64,000 nucleotides of DNA, taken from Tachypleus tridentatus (lineage: Eukaryota > Arthropoda > Merostomata > Xiphosura > Limulidae). A program made the position numbers and the translations under genes. Below the pieces are notes generated by a model that saw only the letters and a list, made by a program, of their open reading frames with translations, was not told where the DNA came from and searched no databases. Shown here piece by piece: positions 11,531 to 24,000 of the stretch. The stretch's first letter is position 1, and each line of letters opens with the position of its first letter. The DNA is taken from positions 73,004,447-73,068,446 of the forward strand of contig NC_134835.1 of NCBI RefSeq assembly GCF_004210375.1, written 5' to 3'.

Positions 11531-13284
11531 AACACTATTTACAAATATAGTCAGGGTAATTATTTAGAGCAATACGGAATAAGCAATACATTATAAACAT
11601 ATTTTGTTAAACCTATGATAGCATAAAATATGGCAACATACTATTGCAATACAAGTTATTTACGTTTCCGTTTTTAAATGCAAGAGAGAAATTCACAATT
11701 AGCGAATGTATTATCTATGTGTTTTCCGCAATTATTTCAATACTGTATAACTTCATGCGTGAATATTTACATAAGTTAATAATATATATATGCGTGGAAA
11801 TTCAGCGTGTGTATATTTTATGAAGAATTTGATATAATTCACATATTTTATTGTAGAAGTACACTGTTGTAGTTCGTGCAGTTGTAGTTACTTCCTAGAA
11901 TGTGAAAATAAATCCATATAAATATAGTAGTACTTACACAAATTTAAACTTTGAAAAAGCTTTCGAACCTTTTATCTTTATTAGTTTAATATCTTCTATT
12001 TTTTTCCGTTCTAAGGGTAAACTGTTTTAAACATTTATTTTAGTTTCCTGAAATGTATAATGTACTTCTAAATTACCAATAACTTCAATTAACAATTCAT
12101 GATTCTTGTACAATGGTTGAAGAACTGATTGAACTTCATTTGAAAATTAATTTACTATAAGTTTAAGACAACTATTTTTTTTTCTTTTGTGGATCTTTAG
12201 GAAACTCGTAGTTGCCAATTGACTTAAACAATTCTTGAGAACGTATGATAACCTTATGGTCTCTAGTATCTCTGTCGAAATTACACAATGTGTGGTCTCA
12301 CGAGTTCTTGTACATGCGTTGAATGTGGCATTTAAATAATAATAAAGTTTTCTTTTAAAATTAGCTACAAAAACTTGAAATAATAGAAATGTAACGAAAT
12401 GTCTAATATTTTCAGAAGCTCTAAGGTACACAATAGAATTAAATTTTTGATACTGGTTTATGGCTTTGAGAATTTCTCGTTGATTTCTTACACACTATTG
12501 CCTTTATTAATTTACTAGTTTAATTTTTAAATTACTTTACTTCATATTTATTTAGATTGGTTTGTTTTTGGTCAGGAGTAAATTTAGACGAAGAAGCCCC
12601 ATAAGCACCTTTTCACACTTAATGTAACATATTTCACACTTCACAATATTCACTCCACACAAAATAACAACTGCGTTCATACAATACAGTTACCGAAACT
12701 TCCATACTTACTAGTTCTTCTCGTTTTGAACAAATGTTGATTTCATAAGTTTTAAATTATCTAAAGTTTGACACTTACCTTTGTAAAAGATATCACGAGA
12801 AAGAACTAAAGTTTTATCGCCATCTATTAACTTAAAACAAAAACATTAAAAGATTGTAATACGTTATTACTAAAACATCTGCAATGTTTCGATAAACGTA
12901 TTAAAACAATATTAAGATATTCTAATAAATTTAATAAAAGCAAACAAATTTTGTAAAATGGTTTACCTTAAGGTGAACAACAGAAACAGTTAGCAATGAC
13001 TGCACAGACACTTGTCAGTTATATACACTTTCACTTTGTCGGAAATGTGATTTTCAAGTAGATTTAATTTGCTAATAATTAGCTCATATATCTTTTTAAA
13101 TTAATACTGACAGTAATATTTATATAACTTCAATGATACTTCACAAGTTAAGTTGAACATTTTCTTTCTAACTTTTTCCAACGGTATAACTTCAAGAAAA
13201 CTAATTAAATATCATGTATTGAAACTTCGTGTTTATTCTGCAAAAAGATAATTTTGAACTACTGTGTTTTATTTTGTCTTATTC
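11531..13284. other. Noncoding, nothing recognised
   Basis: AT-rich. A 94-codon frame on the minus strand (12147-12431) has no recognisable domain and no clear splice context. If the lectin gene extends past B3, this is intron. Confidence 0.55.
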
Positions 13285-13690
13285 TTATTTATTTGTTGAA
13301 TTTTGGGTAAAGTTACTCGATGGTTATCTACACCAACCGCTCCTAATTTAGAAGTGTTACACTAGAAGGCGACTCGTAATCTGAGAGGGTCGCAGGTTCG
13401 AATCTCCGTCACACCAAACATATTCGCCCTTTCAGTTGTAGGGGCGTTTTAACGTTACGGTCTATCCAACTATTCGTTGGTAAAAGAGTAATCCAAGAGC
13501 TAGCAGTGGGTGGTAATGACTAGCTGCCTCTCTTCTATTCTTATGTTTATTCAAAAACAAATAAACAAACACTAAAAGGATGACAGCTGAACTACACTCC
13601 CGATTCTTGGGCTACTCTGTACCAAGGAAAAGTGGAACCGACAGTCACATAATAACACTCCCTCGGCTGAGTGTATTTTGTGACGGAATT
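13285..13690. mobile_element. SINE-A pile-up: three partial copies in both orientations
   Basis: A minus-oriented tail part (13285-13360) runs straight into a plus-oriented head and body (13362-13560, with B box GGTTCGAATCTCC and a CAAATAAACAAAC tail). A minus-oriented middle part (13565-13690) follows. Confidence 0.75.
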
Positions 13691-13732
13691 CGCACCCGCA
13701 GATTGGAAGTGTACGTGTTTTAGTGCAGAGCC

Positions 13733-13815
13733 ATATCTGCTGTCTTTACCGAGGGGAATCGAATCCCTAACTTTAGCTATATACATCCGAAAACTTACCG
13801 CTGTCCCACCGAAGA
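13733..13815 (-). mobile_element. SINE-C partial copy
   Basis: CTGCTGTCTTTACCGAGGGG, AATCGAATCCCTAACTTTAG, CTTACCGCTGTCCCACC. Confidence 0.8.
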
Positions 13816-13819
13816 GGCG

Positions 13820-14691
13820 ATTGAAAGTCGGGTGCACTTACCACAATGGATCCCATCGACTAATTTATATGTTTATTTTCATAGCTCATTGTTGAAATAG
13901 CTTATAAGAATTGACTTTTCAAACACGGCATATAGCTTACAATTATAGACGTGTTCACAAAAACATGTGCCATATATTTGTATCAGTAATGGAAGAGAGT
14001 CAGTGGTGAAATTTAACAACGTCATCATTTCATAAATATTAATTCGTCAACGTCTTAAAACAATCATCAGATTGGTCTCTTTTTGTCTCTCTCTATATAT
14101 ATATGTATATATGAATTGTAAAGTTCGTGTTACATAATTATTTCACAAGCCTTATTCTACTATAATCTGTTTCTCACGTCAGCTACGTTGCACTGCTTCC
14201 AAGTTTTATTTTATGTAAGAGAATCTCAGAACTACAATGTAAGAGCTAGTGAAAAACTCTTCTATTATTTACGGTGTTAGCATATCATCATTTACATCAA
14301 TGTCTGAGATACATCCTAGTATAAAAAAATTCTTAGAAGCTTGCAAAACCTCAAAAGAATGCGGCATTAAAACAATTCGATTCTCTTCAGTCGACTCAGC
14401 AAATAACTTGATATGGCTTTGCAATAAGAAAACACACACATACACATTGAGACAAATATAGTAATATTTCTTTTTAGATATTTTACGTTTAAAAAGTATT
14501 AACGGTTTTCAATACATATATTTAAATATTTGATTAAACGCATATATCTTTAAAAAAGTAGAGTTTATTTTCATTTTAAATAAAGTTTGTATATTTTAAC
14601 TCTTCATGTAATAATTAATAAAATTTATTTAAAAACAAAAGTTTAATATACTTTATTTGTTGTGTCACAAAATAAATTGAAGTCACTTTAC
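13820..14691. other. Noncoding downstream of CTLD exon B3; possible 3' UTR signals
   Basis: No further CTLD is seen. On the minus strand AATAAA occurs near 14625 and 14565, just past the point where read-through from B3 would stop (14615). A CT/AT microsatellite lies near 14085-14107. Confidence 0.5.
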
Positions 14692-15099
14692 CTTCTATCA
14701 TGTCAATCTCACAAATCACACCGAATCCGTTACTACACCGATTGTCGTTTAACCTGTAGTTGTGTATTTGACTGATTTCTGCACAATTTTCCATGTCCCT
14801 GTAATTACTGAGGTTGCCATCACTCCACATTCCTAAAGTTTCAAAAGACGTTGGCACCAACTCACTGTCAATAAAACGCCACACACTTTCTTCAGACCGA
14901 TCTGACATTCCAACCCAAAATGCCTGTCCAGTTCCCTGGATCTCAGTACGAAGATATTCCCAAATTTCATAGCTAGCTATTTTAACTAGTTTTCCTCCTT
15001 CTTCTTCACAGAACAGCATGGCTTCAGTAAAGTTCTTCTGAAGATCAGGAAAAGCTCGATAACAGGAAGTATTGAAGAGGTCGTATCTTTCTGGACATC
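14692..15099 (-). CDS. CTLD exon B3 (long-form C-type lectin domain, sugar motif lost)
   Basis: The domain has 136 residues, GCPERYDLFNTSCYRAF at the start, and cysteines 2, 13, 31, 106, 122 and 130. WVGMSDRSEESVW starts at 62. Where the other domains have EPN, QPD or EPD this one has GNL (95-97), so classical sugar binding through that loop is unlikely; yet it is the only domain that keeps the ND of WND (LND, 117-119). Sequons are NTS (10) and NLS (96). A phase-1 GTAAAG donor follows. If it were not used, the frame would stop about 26 codons later next to AATAAA signals, so an alternative last exon is possible. Confidence 0.86.
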
Positions 15100-15387
15100 C
15101 TAGAAACAAAGTTTAGTTTTTTGCCTTCACTGCAATTTATGCGTTTCATATAGATATTGAACACGATAAATTGTTCCGTTTTAAACAATACGTTATTTGG
15201 TATGTCTGAAAGACATTTTATTCGGGCGTATGCAATCTTTCATAGGAAAAGAGAGTTTGAGATTGTCAAATTTTATCATTAGATTTAACACTGGAGTTTT
15301 GATTACATAGGAGTGACATAGATATTTCTTAGCAGGGAATAACGAAATAATACATTAAATATTTTAAACTTAAATAAGATTTGTTAC

Positions 15388-15807
15388 CTTCGGCACTGAG
15401 AACACGAAATTCTTGACATATAAAATTGTATTTTGATGAACACTCCGTGTCTTTAAGTTTCATCTGGTTCTGATCATCAATGACTACACAGTCTTGATCA
15501 TTAATTCCCCCATCGTCAGGCTCTCGTAAGTGCCATAGTTCTGGTATAAAGTCCATTTTGCTTCCGTCCACGTGTTTCCAGTCTCCTTCTTTCTGTTCAT
15601 CTGTATACCCAACCCAGAAGTCCTCCCCTTTCAACCCTCTTTCTTCAATCAAAGTTTGAAGACTGGCCAAAATTCCAGCATTAGCAATATTTGCTAAGTT
15701 TCCGTTGTATTGTGTTTCGCAAGAGCGGTTACTTTTCCAGAAGTTGGTTTTGTTGGTGTTTAGATAATAACACTTACTTTGATACTGTTTTCCTGTGTTT
15801 GAACAAG
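15388..15807 (-). CDS. CTLD exon C2 (long-form C-type lectin domain, EPD)
   Basis: The domain has 140 residues and is a paralogue of C1 of equal length, with identical cysteine positions (2, 13, 30, 107, 123, 131). WVGYTDEQKEGDW starts at 65, EPD is at 96-98 and LKD at 118-120. An NKT sequon sits near 19. The acceptor is TTTTCATAG and the donor GTAACA, the same donor sequence as C1. The first third differs strongly from C1 while the last third is nearly the same. Confidence 0.88.
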
Positions 15808-17167
15808 CTATGAAAATAAACAAGTTTGAGACTTAACTTCTCATGAAATAGAGATAGTGAGTGTAAAATAGAAAAAAAAACATTTTACGTTTAATAACCT
15901 CTAGAGTGTATAATGTTAATTGTCTCCTCTGGTGGAATAAACTGAAATAATCGCACAGCGAACTTAATTGTCTTTTAGCATGAATTCTCTGCCCATTATA
16001 TAAAATATTATGTAAAAAACAGGGTTTTACTTTCTTGCAAGAAAATAATGGAAACAAAAATGCGTTCTTCCTGCAGTCTAAATTAACATATATTGAAAAA
16101 ATTGTTAAAAGGGTAAATAATGACACTGATAATCAAATTTATTTTTAATGAATTCTGAAGAATCGAATTACCAATTTTTGTCGTCAAGCATCAGTACCAT
16201 AAAACTCCTATATAAGTATACCTAAACCTCGCATACAGACTAATGTTTTTATATAATATTAATATACAAACCTTATTATTACTAATCACTCTTTTTATCC
16301 GTTTTCAGAAATTTGTTATCATTCATATAGATATAACTTGTTTAAAAAGAAATACATTTGAAACACAAACTCACATTTAGACCAACGTGGTAACAAATGA
16401 GTGCATATAATCGAACTTATAATACATTAATTTTATTTCTATAACATTTGAAATATTAAAATTGTATAAAAATAACTTTTTATAACAGAAATATAGATTT
16501 GACTACCATTGGTCTATATAAAAAACACCTGTAATAATTTATAAACTTTTCTTCAGTATTAGTTGAGAGATATGTGCGAAAAGGGACGAAACGTTAAGGA
16601 ACAACTGAAATTGAATAATAACATTCACGTATTTACTAAATATAATTAAATGTTTGTGTAACCTCACTATTCAAAGATAACCATGAATTGATTGATACTA
16701 AAAAACCATTATAAATCACTCGGCATTGCTTATGCATCAGTCTTTTTCGAATTGGTAATTTTCCTCTTCTTATGGTCAGCATGTAAAAGACATTCAGGAC
16801 ACGGTTGTTTAACGACGGTAAAAAATAAGGCAGTAACATTAAACATACACCTACACTTATATACACAGTCAAAAAATTATTGGTTTTATTATATTAGGTT
16901 GGTAGGACTTCTCTTTCCCAGGTTATATTTAACGTTTAATCTTATTAGATTTTTTTAAACTTTCGCAAAAATAGAAGTTGTTGAAAAATGTAGAAGTGTC
17001 TAAACAACACACAGTCGAAAAATTTATTTTCGTATATTTTGCATAGTTAGCATGTTTTAACGTAGTTTAACTGGTTCTCATATAAATGATTGTCAAAAAA
17101 TGATTTTACATCATAACATGAAGGTAATATTTTTAAAAACATTCGAGTTTAGTGAAACTTAACTTAC

Positions 17168-17581
17168 TGTTTGAAGAATCTTGTGGTGCTTCACAGACTG
17201 CAAAACAGTTTCGAGAACAGATGGAGTCAGCAAGAAGATACGGATCTCCGCCGAGTATGGCACAGTTTTCAATGTGAGTGCCTCCGTTATCTGGTTCTCC
17301 ATCTAACCAGATTTCCGGTAAGTTTGGAACAGCTTTATTATCAATATCCTTGAAGTTATTCTCCTTTTCTTCATCTGTCATTCCTATCCATAAAGCTTTG
17401 TATTCTTCGTTAAAACTAGAAATAAGTGCCTGTAAAGCCTGGTATGTCTGTGCATCTGTTATCTTGACCAATTGGAATTCATGTTCCTCACAATGTGCTA
17501 GTGCTGTAGTAAAGTTATCATCTTTACCAATTGCTCTGTAATAGGTATTACCATCTTGGTAGCTAGTAATTGGCCAACCCT
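17168..17581 (-). CDS. CTLD exon A2 (short-form C-type lectin domain, EPD)
   Basis: The domain has 138 residues. It is a paralogue of A1, with the same WPITSYQDG opening, no N-terminal Cys pair, and the shared WLDG-PDNG and LLAD signatures. Core cysteines are 31, 107, 122 and 130, plus an extra Cys at 126 (SRNCFAVC). WIGMTDEEKE starts at 65. The sugar-motif position is EPD (96-98), a hybrid of EPN and QPD; the WND position is LAD (117-119). The acceptor is TTTTTTCAG and the donor a strong GTAAGTT, both phase 1. Confidence 0.88.
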
Positions 17582-18472
17582 CTGAAAAAATGAAAATGAC
17601 GCTGAATGGATTTCACGTGCTAGAAATATGATTACAGTTCTGAGAAAGTTAATAAAATAATTGCCCTAAAACTGAAAAGCTTTGAATAGTAAAGAATATG
17701 TTGTCTGAAGAAAACTGACTAAAAACAAAACTGAAACAAAATATTCTAAGTTTCAAGTACTTGGCTGATAAAGGTAGAAGAACTGACGCCAGAATTCCTA
17801 ACGTTTGAACTGTATCTTGTAGATTGCTAATCTAAGTATCTTTTTTTGTCATTGAGGCTATAATAATCCTCATAGTTTGAGGATATTTTAAATTCAAATT
17901 CAAATTCGAAATTACATCTATTTTAACCTATAAACTTTTGCATTATGTATATATCAAAAAGTAAGGTATTTGATTTAAAGATCAGTTATTTTATTTGGGA
18001 ATATAATTGTAATAATACTTGATGTAGAGCAAGAAGAACAATTAAAACTGGAAAATGTTAGGTAAAGCTATGTTACTTATTAAATGTCCAAATAAATATA
18101 ATTTTCCAGCATATATAATATAATAAACATTGGACATTCTTGAAGAGTTTTAAAGACATATCATCTAATTCGTGACTATAAACTAAATATTAAAATTACA
18201 AAATTGATTTTATACAAATAAAATATTATAATGTAAATTTAAGTTTATACAAAAATCAAAATGCTTTAGCAAAAATAATATCAAATAATCTTTCTGTTTT
18301 TTACGTGTCGATCCATATTTTGTTTTCAGTGTTTCGTTTTAAAATGCCAAATATATTGTTATTCATTCTAAAAAGATAGGCACAGTTTAAAAAGATATAG
18401 TTTTATGTTTTATGAAAATACATTAATCACTGAAACTGTTTATCAACTATATGGTATAAAATATACAACCAC

Positions 18473-18880
18473 CTTTATTCAAAGCTCTCTCACATATAAA
18501 TCCGTATTTCTCTTCACATCCTCGGTCACATAATCTGAAAGACAGCAGCCTGTCCATAGCAGCACAATCTCCATCAGGGTAAATATAGTCAGGCTGGTAA
18601 GGCCACCAAACATTCGCGCTCTTAAGTGAATTTTTCATCAGGTCTCCATCAACATAACGCCAGACCCCTTCTTGTTGTAAGTCTGTGATACCTACCCAGT
18701 ATGATTTCGATCTGTCTTTTATTGAGTAGTATAGAAACTGCCAGATATCGTAACTTACTACTTTAGCCAACATTCCTCCTTCCTCCTTGCAGAACATTTT
18801 AGACTCGTGAAATATTTTTGTGTCATCGTCAAATACTTTATAGCATTTGCCGTTGAAGAATCTGTATTCGAATGGACAAC
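18473..18880 (-). CDS. CTLD exon B2 (long-form C-type lectin domain, QPD)
   Basis: The domain has 136 residues. It opens with GCPFEYRFFNGKCYKVF (the long-form Cys pair at 2 and 13); core cysteines are 31, 106, 122 and 130, with an extra Cys at 118 (RLCDRGC). WVGITDLQQEGVW starts at 62, QPD is at 96-98 and LCD is at the WND position. CKEEGGMLAKV closely matches the same stretch of B1 and B3. The acceptor is TTGTTTTAG. The donor is GTGGTT if the exon ends at 18473; a GTTGTA three bases further on would keep phase 1 and add one Gly. Confidence 0.86.
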
Positions 18881-20030
18881 CTAAAACAATTTTTTGTAGT
18901 TATTTTATGCAGTAAGTGGTCATAGATAACAGGTATCACTGTATCATTTCATAATATCTATAATTACTGTTTCTAATATTACAAGGAAGATATAAATTTA
19001 ATAAAAGTTTATACTAAAAAATTAATTTAATTATAACAATGTTAGCCTAAAAATGGAAATCATTTAAAATTCGAAGAGTACATAAAAAAATCTGCTTCAT
19101 TTCTTTCAATATCTCTTGAAAATGTTATATATTGAGAAACATTTCGGCCGCTGTTCTTCTTCGAGTAAGAGATCCTCGTTAACAGACACTGGTACAGTCT
19201 TAACAGAACAGAGGAATCACGAATGTTCACGTGAAAAAAAAATTAAACCACACAGACGAGTAGCAGGAAAACACCGAAATAATTTAAAAGTTCGATAATA
19301 TTCGATGAGTATAAATAGATTGTTCTCAGTTGCTTTAGAGTTACAATGCATAAATTACTCCTAATAAGTATATCATATAAGTGAGAAAATGTGAAACCAT
19401 TGCTGAAACCATTAATGCACACAGTTGATCGCATCATGTTATGTATAATACAAACATATCTATTTATACATTGTTTTCTCAGAATCGCAGTTTTCTTATT
19501 GACTTTATTATTATATGACCAACCTACGCCTCTTATACTGTCTGAATTTTGCAAGATAATGTTGGGATTATGGCCAAAAATATTCTTAAATACTAAACTA
19601 ATGAAACAATGCATTATAATCTTTGTTAGTAGAAACGTAGAAAAAATACACTTAATTACCTATATTAATTTAAGTTTGACTTTCAGTTTCACTCTAAGTA
19701 TACATATTAATGTGATCGGAAGACAATATTAATTATTAGCCTGTTAAATCAGTTGGTATATTCTTGCATAACCGAAAACCATAAAAACTTAGGTTACTAG
19801 ACATTAGTATCACAGTAATATTTTAAATAATATTCAAAAAGTGACAATATTCTTTTTAGCTGCGACCTCTGTAACAATTTTAGTGCAGTAAACAGGTTTG
19901 TTTTATTCCGTTATTCGCTGTACACAATTCCAGAATGCTTTCCTTGGTGAATGTTTACGAGGATATTGATATGATATTGAGGATATGTGGGTTTTTTATA
20001 AGCTACTCATCTGAGCTCTTTCTACAGGTT

Positions 20031-20147
20031 CCCAGGTTGAACAGCGGTAAGTCTTCAAATTTACAACGCTAAAATCAGGGGTTCCATTCCCTTCGGTGAA
20101 CACAGCAGATAGCCCGATGTTGCTTTGCTATAATAAAACTTGCACAT
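20031..20147 (+). mobile_element. SINE-C copy
   Basis: GAACAGCGGTAAGTCTTCAA, CTAAAATCAGGGGTTCCATT, AGCCCGATGTTGCTTTGC. Confidence 0.88.
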
Positions 20148-20689
20148 ACTTTTCCTACAGTCCTAAAACAGACGGAGTTTGTATTAATACTGCGTTTAAA
20201 CTATTTATCTGTGATTCGCGGCACCAGATGTGTGAACAAATTTTAACATATCATTTTTATGCGACTTAAAAGATACATAACCAATAAATATTTTCACTTC
20301 GTTACCTTATATTGGTATTTAAGCAACTGTTTAATGGTAATAAATAGTTTTAACCTAATACGTAAACCTGCTTGATTTTAATTACATACGTTTCAGTATG
20401 TAACAAAATAACAGTAATCAGAAATTTTGAATTTTAATTTGTAGAACAAGAAGGATAGTGGATTTTATGAAGCTCTACTCATATGGATTTATTTATTAAC
20501 TACGAAATTATAACTCTTCATTTGTATTCCAGAGTTATTTGATTTTCTTTGCCTCTTTATAAAATACAAGTAATAGTAAATCTGCATCTACAGTTGTAAA
20601 AACACTTTATCAACTTTAAATTCCTGTATTTGTGTACTAAACTAATATAAACTTATAACTCTTAAATGAAAAATGATTTTTCATTAATT

Positions 20690-22200
20690 TCATTTTTAAA
20701 ATATTGCATAAAGTTTCGGCTATAAGCCTGCTTCAGGTGACAGCTTCACAGAAATCACGACCAAATAATAAAATATGTTAGATATTCAAATTGTAATTGA
20801 CTGGGAAAGAACGGCGTGTGATGATAACAAATTCTATATCAACGAGTGTTGTTAAAAACATTGTTGCTTAACAATAATAGATGTACAAACTATTTAGATT
20901 AGATAAAAAAAATTATTTATAATTTCGAGTCACATTTCATGTTATAGCAATGACAAGTATAGATAATATATATATATACTTGTTTGTTTGTTTTTGAATT
21001 TCGCACAAAGCTACTCGAGAGCTATCTGTGCTAGCCGTCCCTAATTTAGCAGTGCAAGACTAGAGGGAAGGTAACTAGTCATCATCACCCACCGCCAACT
21101 CTTGGGCTACTCTTTAAACAACGAATAGTGGGATTGACCGTTACATTATAACGCCCCCATGGCTGAAAGGGCGAGCATGTTTGGCGCGACGGGGATACGA
21201 ACCCGCGACCATCACATTACGAGTCGTACGCCTTAACACGCTTGGCCATGCGGGCCAATATATGTACTATCTTACTAAAAAACATTACTTATTCATAAAT
21301 GAGCTTTCAGCTTTCACAAGTAACACCATCAGTAGTTCTTATATTAGTTACGTTTTTCATCTACGTCGACTCTTGCACCCAAATAAAGTGATATCAATAC
21401 CTGTGTCCTTGTGGTGTTCAAGTAATCTCTCTTTAATTGGTCGCCTGGTTTCCCAGAAGTAATTTACTTTAAATGACCATTTACTGCAGGTCAGCTGATA
21501 GCCATAATTATTACTTTTTAATCAACACTTACCCGATTGAAGGCCAAGATAGACATCGCGTAAAACACGATGGTGGTGTTAACTTACAATGTACAAGCTT
21601 CAGTTAATCCAGGGAAACACGCGTGTTTGGGTAAAGAGTGAACTCTATAATACTTCCAACTGAATACTCTTATTGTTTTCTGTTTTGTTTTTCAGAATAT
21701 TTCAACTAATTTTAGTATTTCGTGAGTTGATTAGTTATTGTTTTTCAGTATCTATCGTAACGCACGATCGGTTTTGTTCTTTTAGCTTTACTTTCAACTG
21801 ACACTAATCTCTTCGCTTTTTCTCATTTGGCCAATATCATTTCCTTATTTCATATTTGTTGAATTAACAAAGACTAGTAGTTTAAAACGTTTTCACAGTT
21901 CTTATGCTAGTTGGCCTTGAAAATGGCAATAGTTGTATCGTGAAAGTTAATAGAATTAGTATCAAACTGTGTGATAAAGTAAACAGGATTTTATTCGTTA
22001 GTGTACGGAGTTCAATAAACCTAGTGGCTATTTTAAGCTACCTGTTCGTAGTTTTAAAATATATCATCAACGTAGTGCATCACCAAAACCGGTTTCTGCT
22101 GTGTTGCAAATCAGAGTCAGTATAGAATAATAAATGACAAGTTTGTTACCCATAGTAACACCACATTCCTATCTATAAAGCGTTCGACGAAAAGTAAATT
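20690..22200 (-). mobile_element. Penelope-like element fragment (RT and GIY-YIG), with a SINE inserted
   Basis: On the minus strand there is a reverse transcriptase block with GVTMGN (about 22155) and a YVDDIF catalytic motif (about 22070). A GIY-YIG-type stretch follows (ETRRPIKERLLEHH, about 21415-21460), and finally the tail motif CACCTGAAGCAGGCTTATAG near 20715-20735. This order, RT then GIY-YIG, is the Penelope hallmark. It is broken in several places. A SINE-A copy (20980-21256) sits between the endonuclease part and the tail. Confidence 0.6.
20980..21256 (-). mobile_element. SINE-A copy, full length, inside a Penelope-like fragment
   Basis: Full-length copy with tail TTGTTTGTTTGTTTTTG and head CTTGGCCATGCGGGCC; little diverged. 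An ORF over its head (21181 on) is SINE sequence, not a gene. Confidence 0.92.
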
Positions 22201-22312
22201 TTATTTAATGTAGTTCTTAACAGTTTTAAAACGTTTCCATGCCAAAGATATTAATATGACTTAAATGACATTTCTTTATCAACTAGAAGTTTGAATAGAG
22301 TTTGTTTCTTTA

Positions 22313-22545
22313 TCTGTTATGCTGTGTCCACCACAGGTATCGAAACTCGATTTTAGCGTTATTAGTCTTCAGATTTGTCGCTGAGCGAGTAGAGGGTGAC
22401 GACATCCGTTGCAAAAAAAAAGAATAAAAAATTGTTTCATTCTATAGATAAACCACATTAGTCTATCTGCTATGCCCACCGCAGTAAATCGAACTCCAGA
22501 TTTTAGTATTGCAAGTCTTATCATAGACTCACCATTTTTCCTCTG
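22313..22545 (-). mobile_element. Two degenerate SINE-B copies in tandem
   Basis: Copy one at 22313-22405 (CACCACAGGTATCGAAACTC, TCGCTGAGCGAGT); copy two at 22440-22545 (CTATGCCCACCGCAGTAAAT, CAAGTCTTA). Confidence 0.65.
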
Positions 22546-22989
22546 GGGACAAAAGAATGACGTTATCAGGTAAATTCTTGATAGGCTTTGTGTAGTTTCT
22601 TCGGAACGTTATTAATGCCTTTGATGTCTTTAAGTTTTTACGTTTAATTCAAGTGTGATCAAATCAAATTCCAGATCTCGTTTGGGACAATGACGTAATG
22701 GCTAAATTAACTCTTGTATCAGATGGTTTAAATAGTTTATGGTGAAGTTGGATCTAAAAGAGTTATGAGAAAACAAAAGGAAATTAAGAAAACATTCAAT
22801 AAACGTAAATATATTAGGGAAACAAATCGAGGAGATAAACAGGTTAAAATAATCTCGTTCGGTGCTTTGTTCATCTTTCCTCATTTTCTTCTGTAAACGT
22901 CCAAGTGCAGCACGTTAAGTGATTTCTCACCAACTTCTTATATGAACATCATATAGTGAAGCTTTGTTAATATTTATTATATTCTTTTG

Positions 22990-23310
22990 ATGTCAAACTG
23001 TATGGAAAATACCAAACTTCACGCGCTATATGTCTATTTTTATTCACTATATCCTTAATTTACTGTACATCGAACTTTACTCATTATGTATCGAGATTCA
23101 TTCATTACATTATTATACTTTTAACCTATTCACTCTTCACAGAAATTCACTCACTATAAGTCGTATACATATATGATAGTTTCTCTCACTATATGTCTAG
23201 CTTCAAACACTCTATATCTATCTCACTCACTATATATATATATGTCAGACTCTACTCACTACATATCTAGTTTCACTAACTACGTGTTTAATGCCACCAG
23301 CTATATAGTG
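22990..23310. repeat. Degenerate tandem repeat with CTCACTATAT(N)CTAG-type unit
   Basis: At least eight loose copies of a 25-35 base unit such as CTCACTATATGTCTAGCTTC, with irregular spacing; ends at the Penelope-like fragment. Confidence 0.65.
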
Positions 23311-23316
23311 AACTAT

Positions 23317-23765
23317 CTATCGCTTAGCTATTTGCAAAGATAATGCAACAACTGCCACGACTTCTATATTGGAGAAACAAGCAGAAAAATGGAAACTAGA
23401 TTCAAAGAACAAAGAAAAAACACCTTCACACGTTTTTGAATACTGCATTTTAAATAAACACAGCATAACCATAGAAAACACCCAGATACTAAGAAGGGAA
23501 ACAAATATAAACAAACGCAAAATCAAAGAAGCCCTACTTGTACAGCAACTAATAAACCAATATAAAAGAACATCTTTATACCTATACTAATTAATAACCT
23601 AACATCCACCTGCAATGCCACCTACAATCCGGTACCCGTTTTTACTCTCGTCCATAAGACTAGTGTCCGTCAATGGTCACATTCTTTCTTAACCTGAAGA
23701 TGACTTAGAAGGGTCGAAACGTTGTTCTCTCCTTATGAGTAAAAGTGTTAATACCCATACCAGCC
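23317..23765 (+). mobile_element. Penelope-like element fragment: GIY-YIG end and 3' tail
   Basis: The GIY-YIG motif is seen as FYIGETSRKMETRF near 23355-23400, followed by HVFEYCILNKHSITIENT and KRKIKEALLVQQLINQY up to 23590. The 3' tail AACCTGAAGATGACTTAGAA then GGGTCGAAACGTTG (23693-23727) is like the tail of the fragment at 20690. It is broken; only the last part of the element is left. A SINE-A follows directly. Confidence 0.65.
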
Positions 23766-23766
23766 G

Positions 23767-24000
23767 TTCTGCGCTAGCCGTTCCTAATTTAGCAGTGTAA
23801 GGCTAGGCGAAAGGCAGCTAGTCATCACCACCCAATGCCAATTCTTGGGCTACTCCTTTACCAACGAATAGTGGGATTGACCGTCACATTATAACATCCC
23901 CACGGCTGAAAGAGCGAGCATGTTTGGTGCGACGGGGATTCGAACCCGTGACCTTCAGATTACGAGTCGAACACCTTAACCCACCTAGCAACGCCAGGCC
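23767..24000 (-). mobile_element. SINE-A copy, tail-truncated
   Basis: Starts within the GCGCTAGCCGT part and keeps body and head to CAGGCC. Confidence 0.88.

Noticed and set aside
13592-13895. Frames of 74-81 codons on both strands
   Set aside because: They are read from the SINE-A and SINE-C pile-up.
19243-19732. Overlapping 113- and 123-codon frames on both strands
   Set aside because: No domain, signal or splice context; AT-rich composition typical of chance frames in the C1-B2 intron.
21181-21462. 93-codon plus-strand frame
   Set aside because: Its first part is SINE-A head and the rest lies over a Penelope-like fragment read on the other strand.
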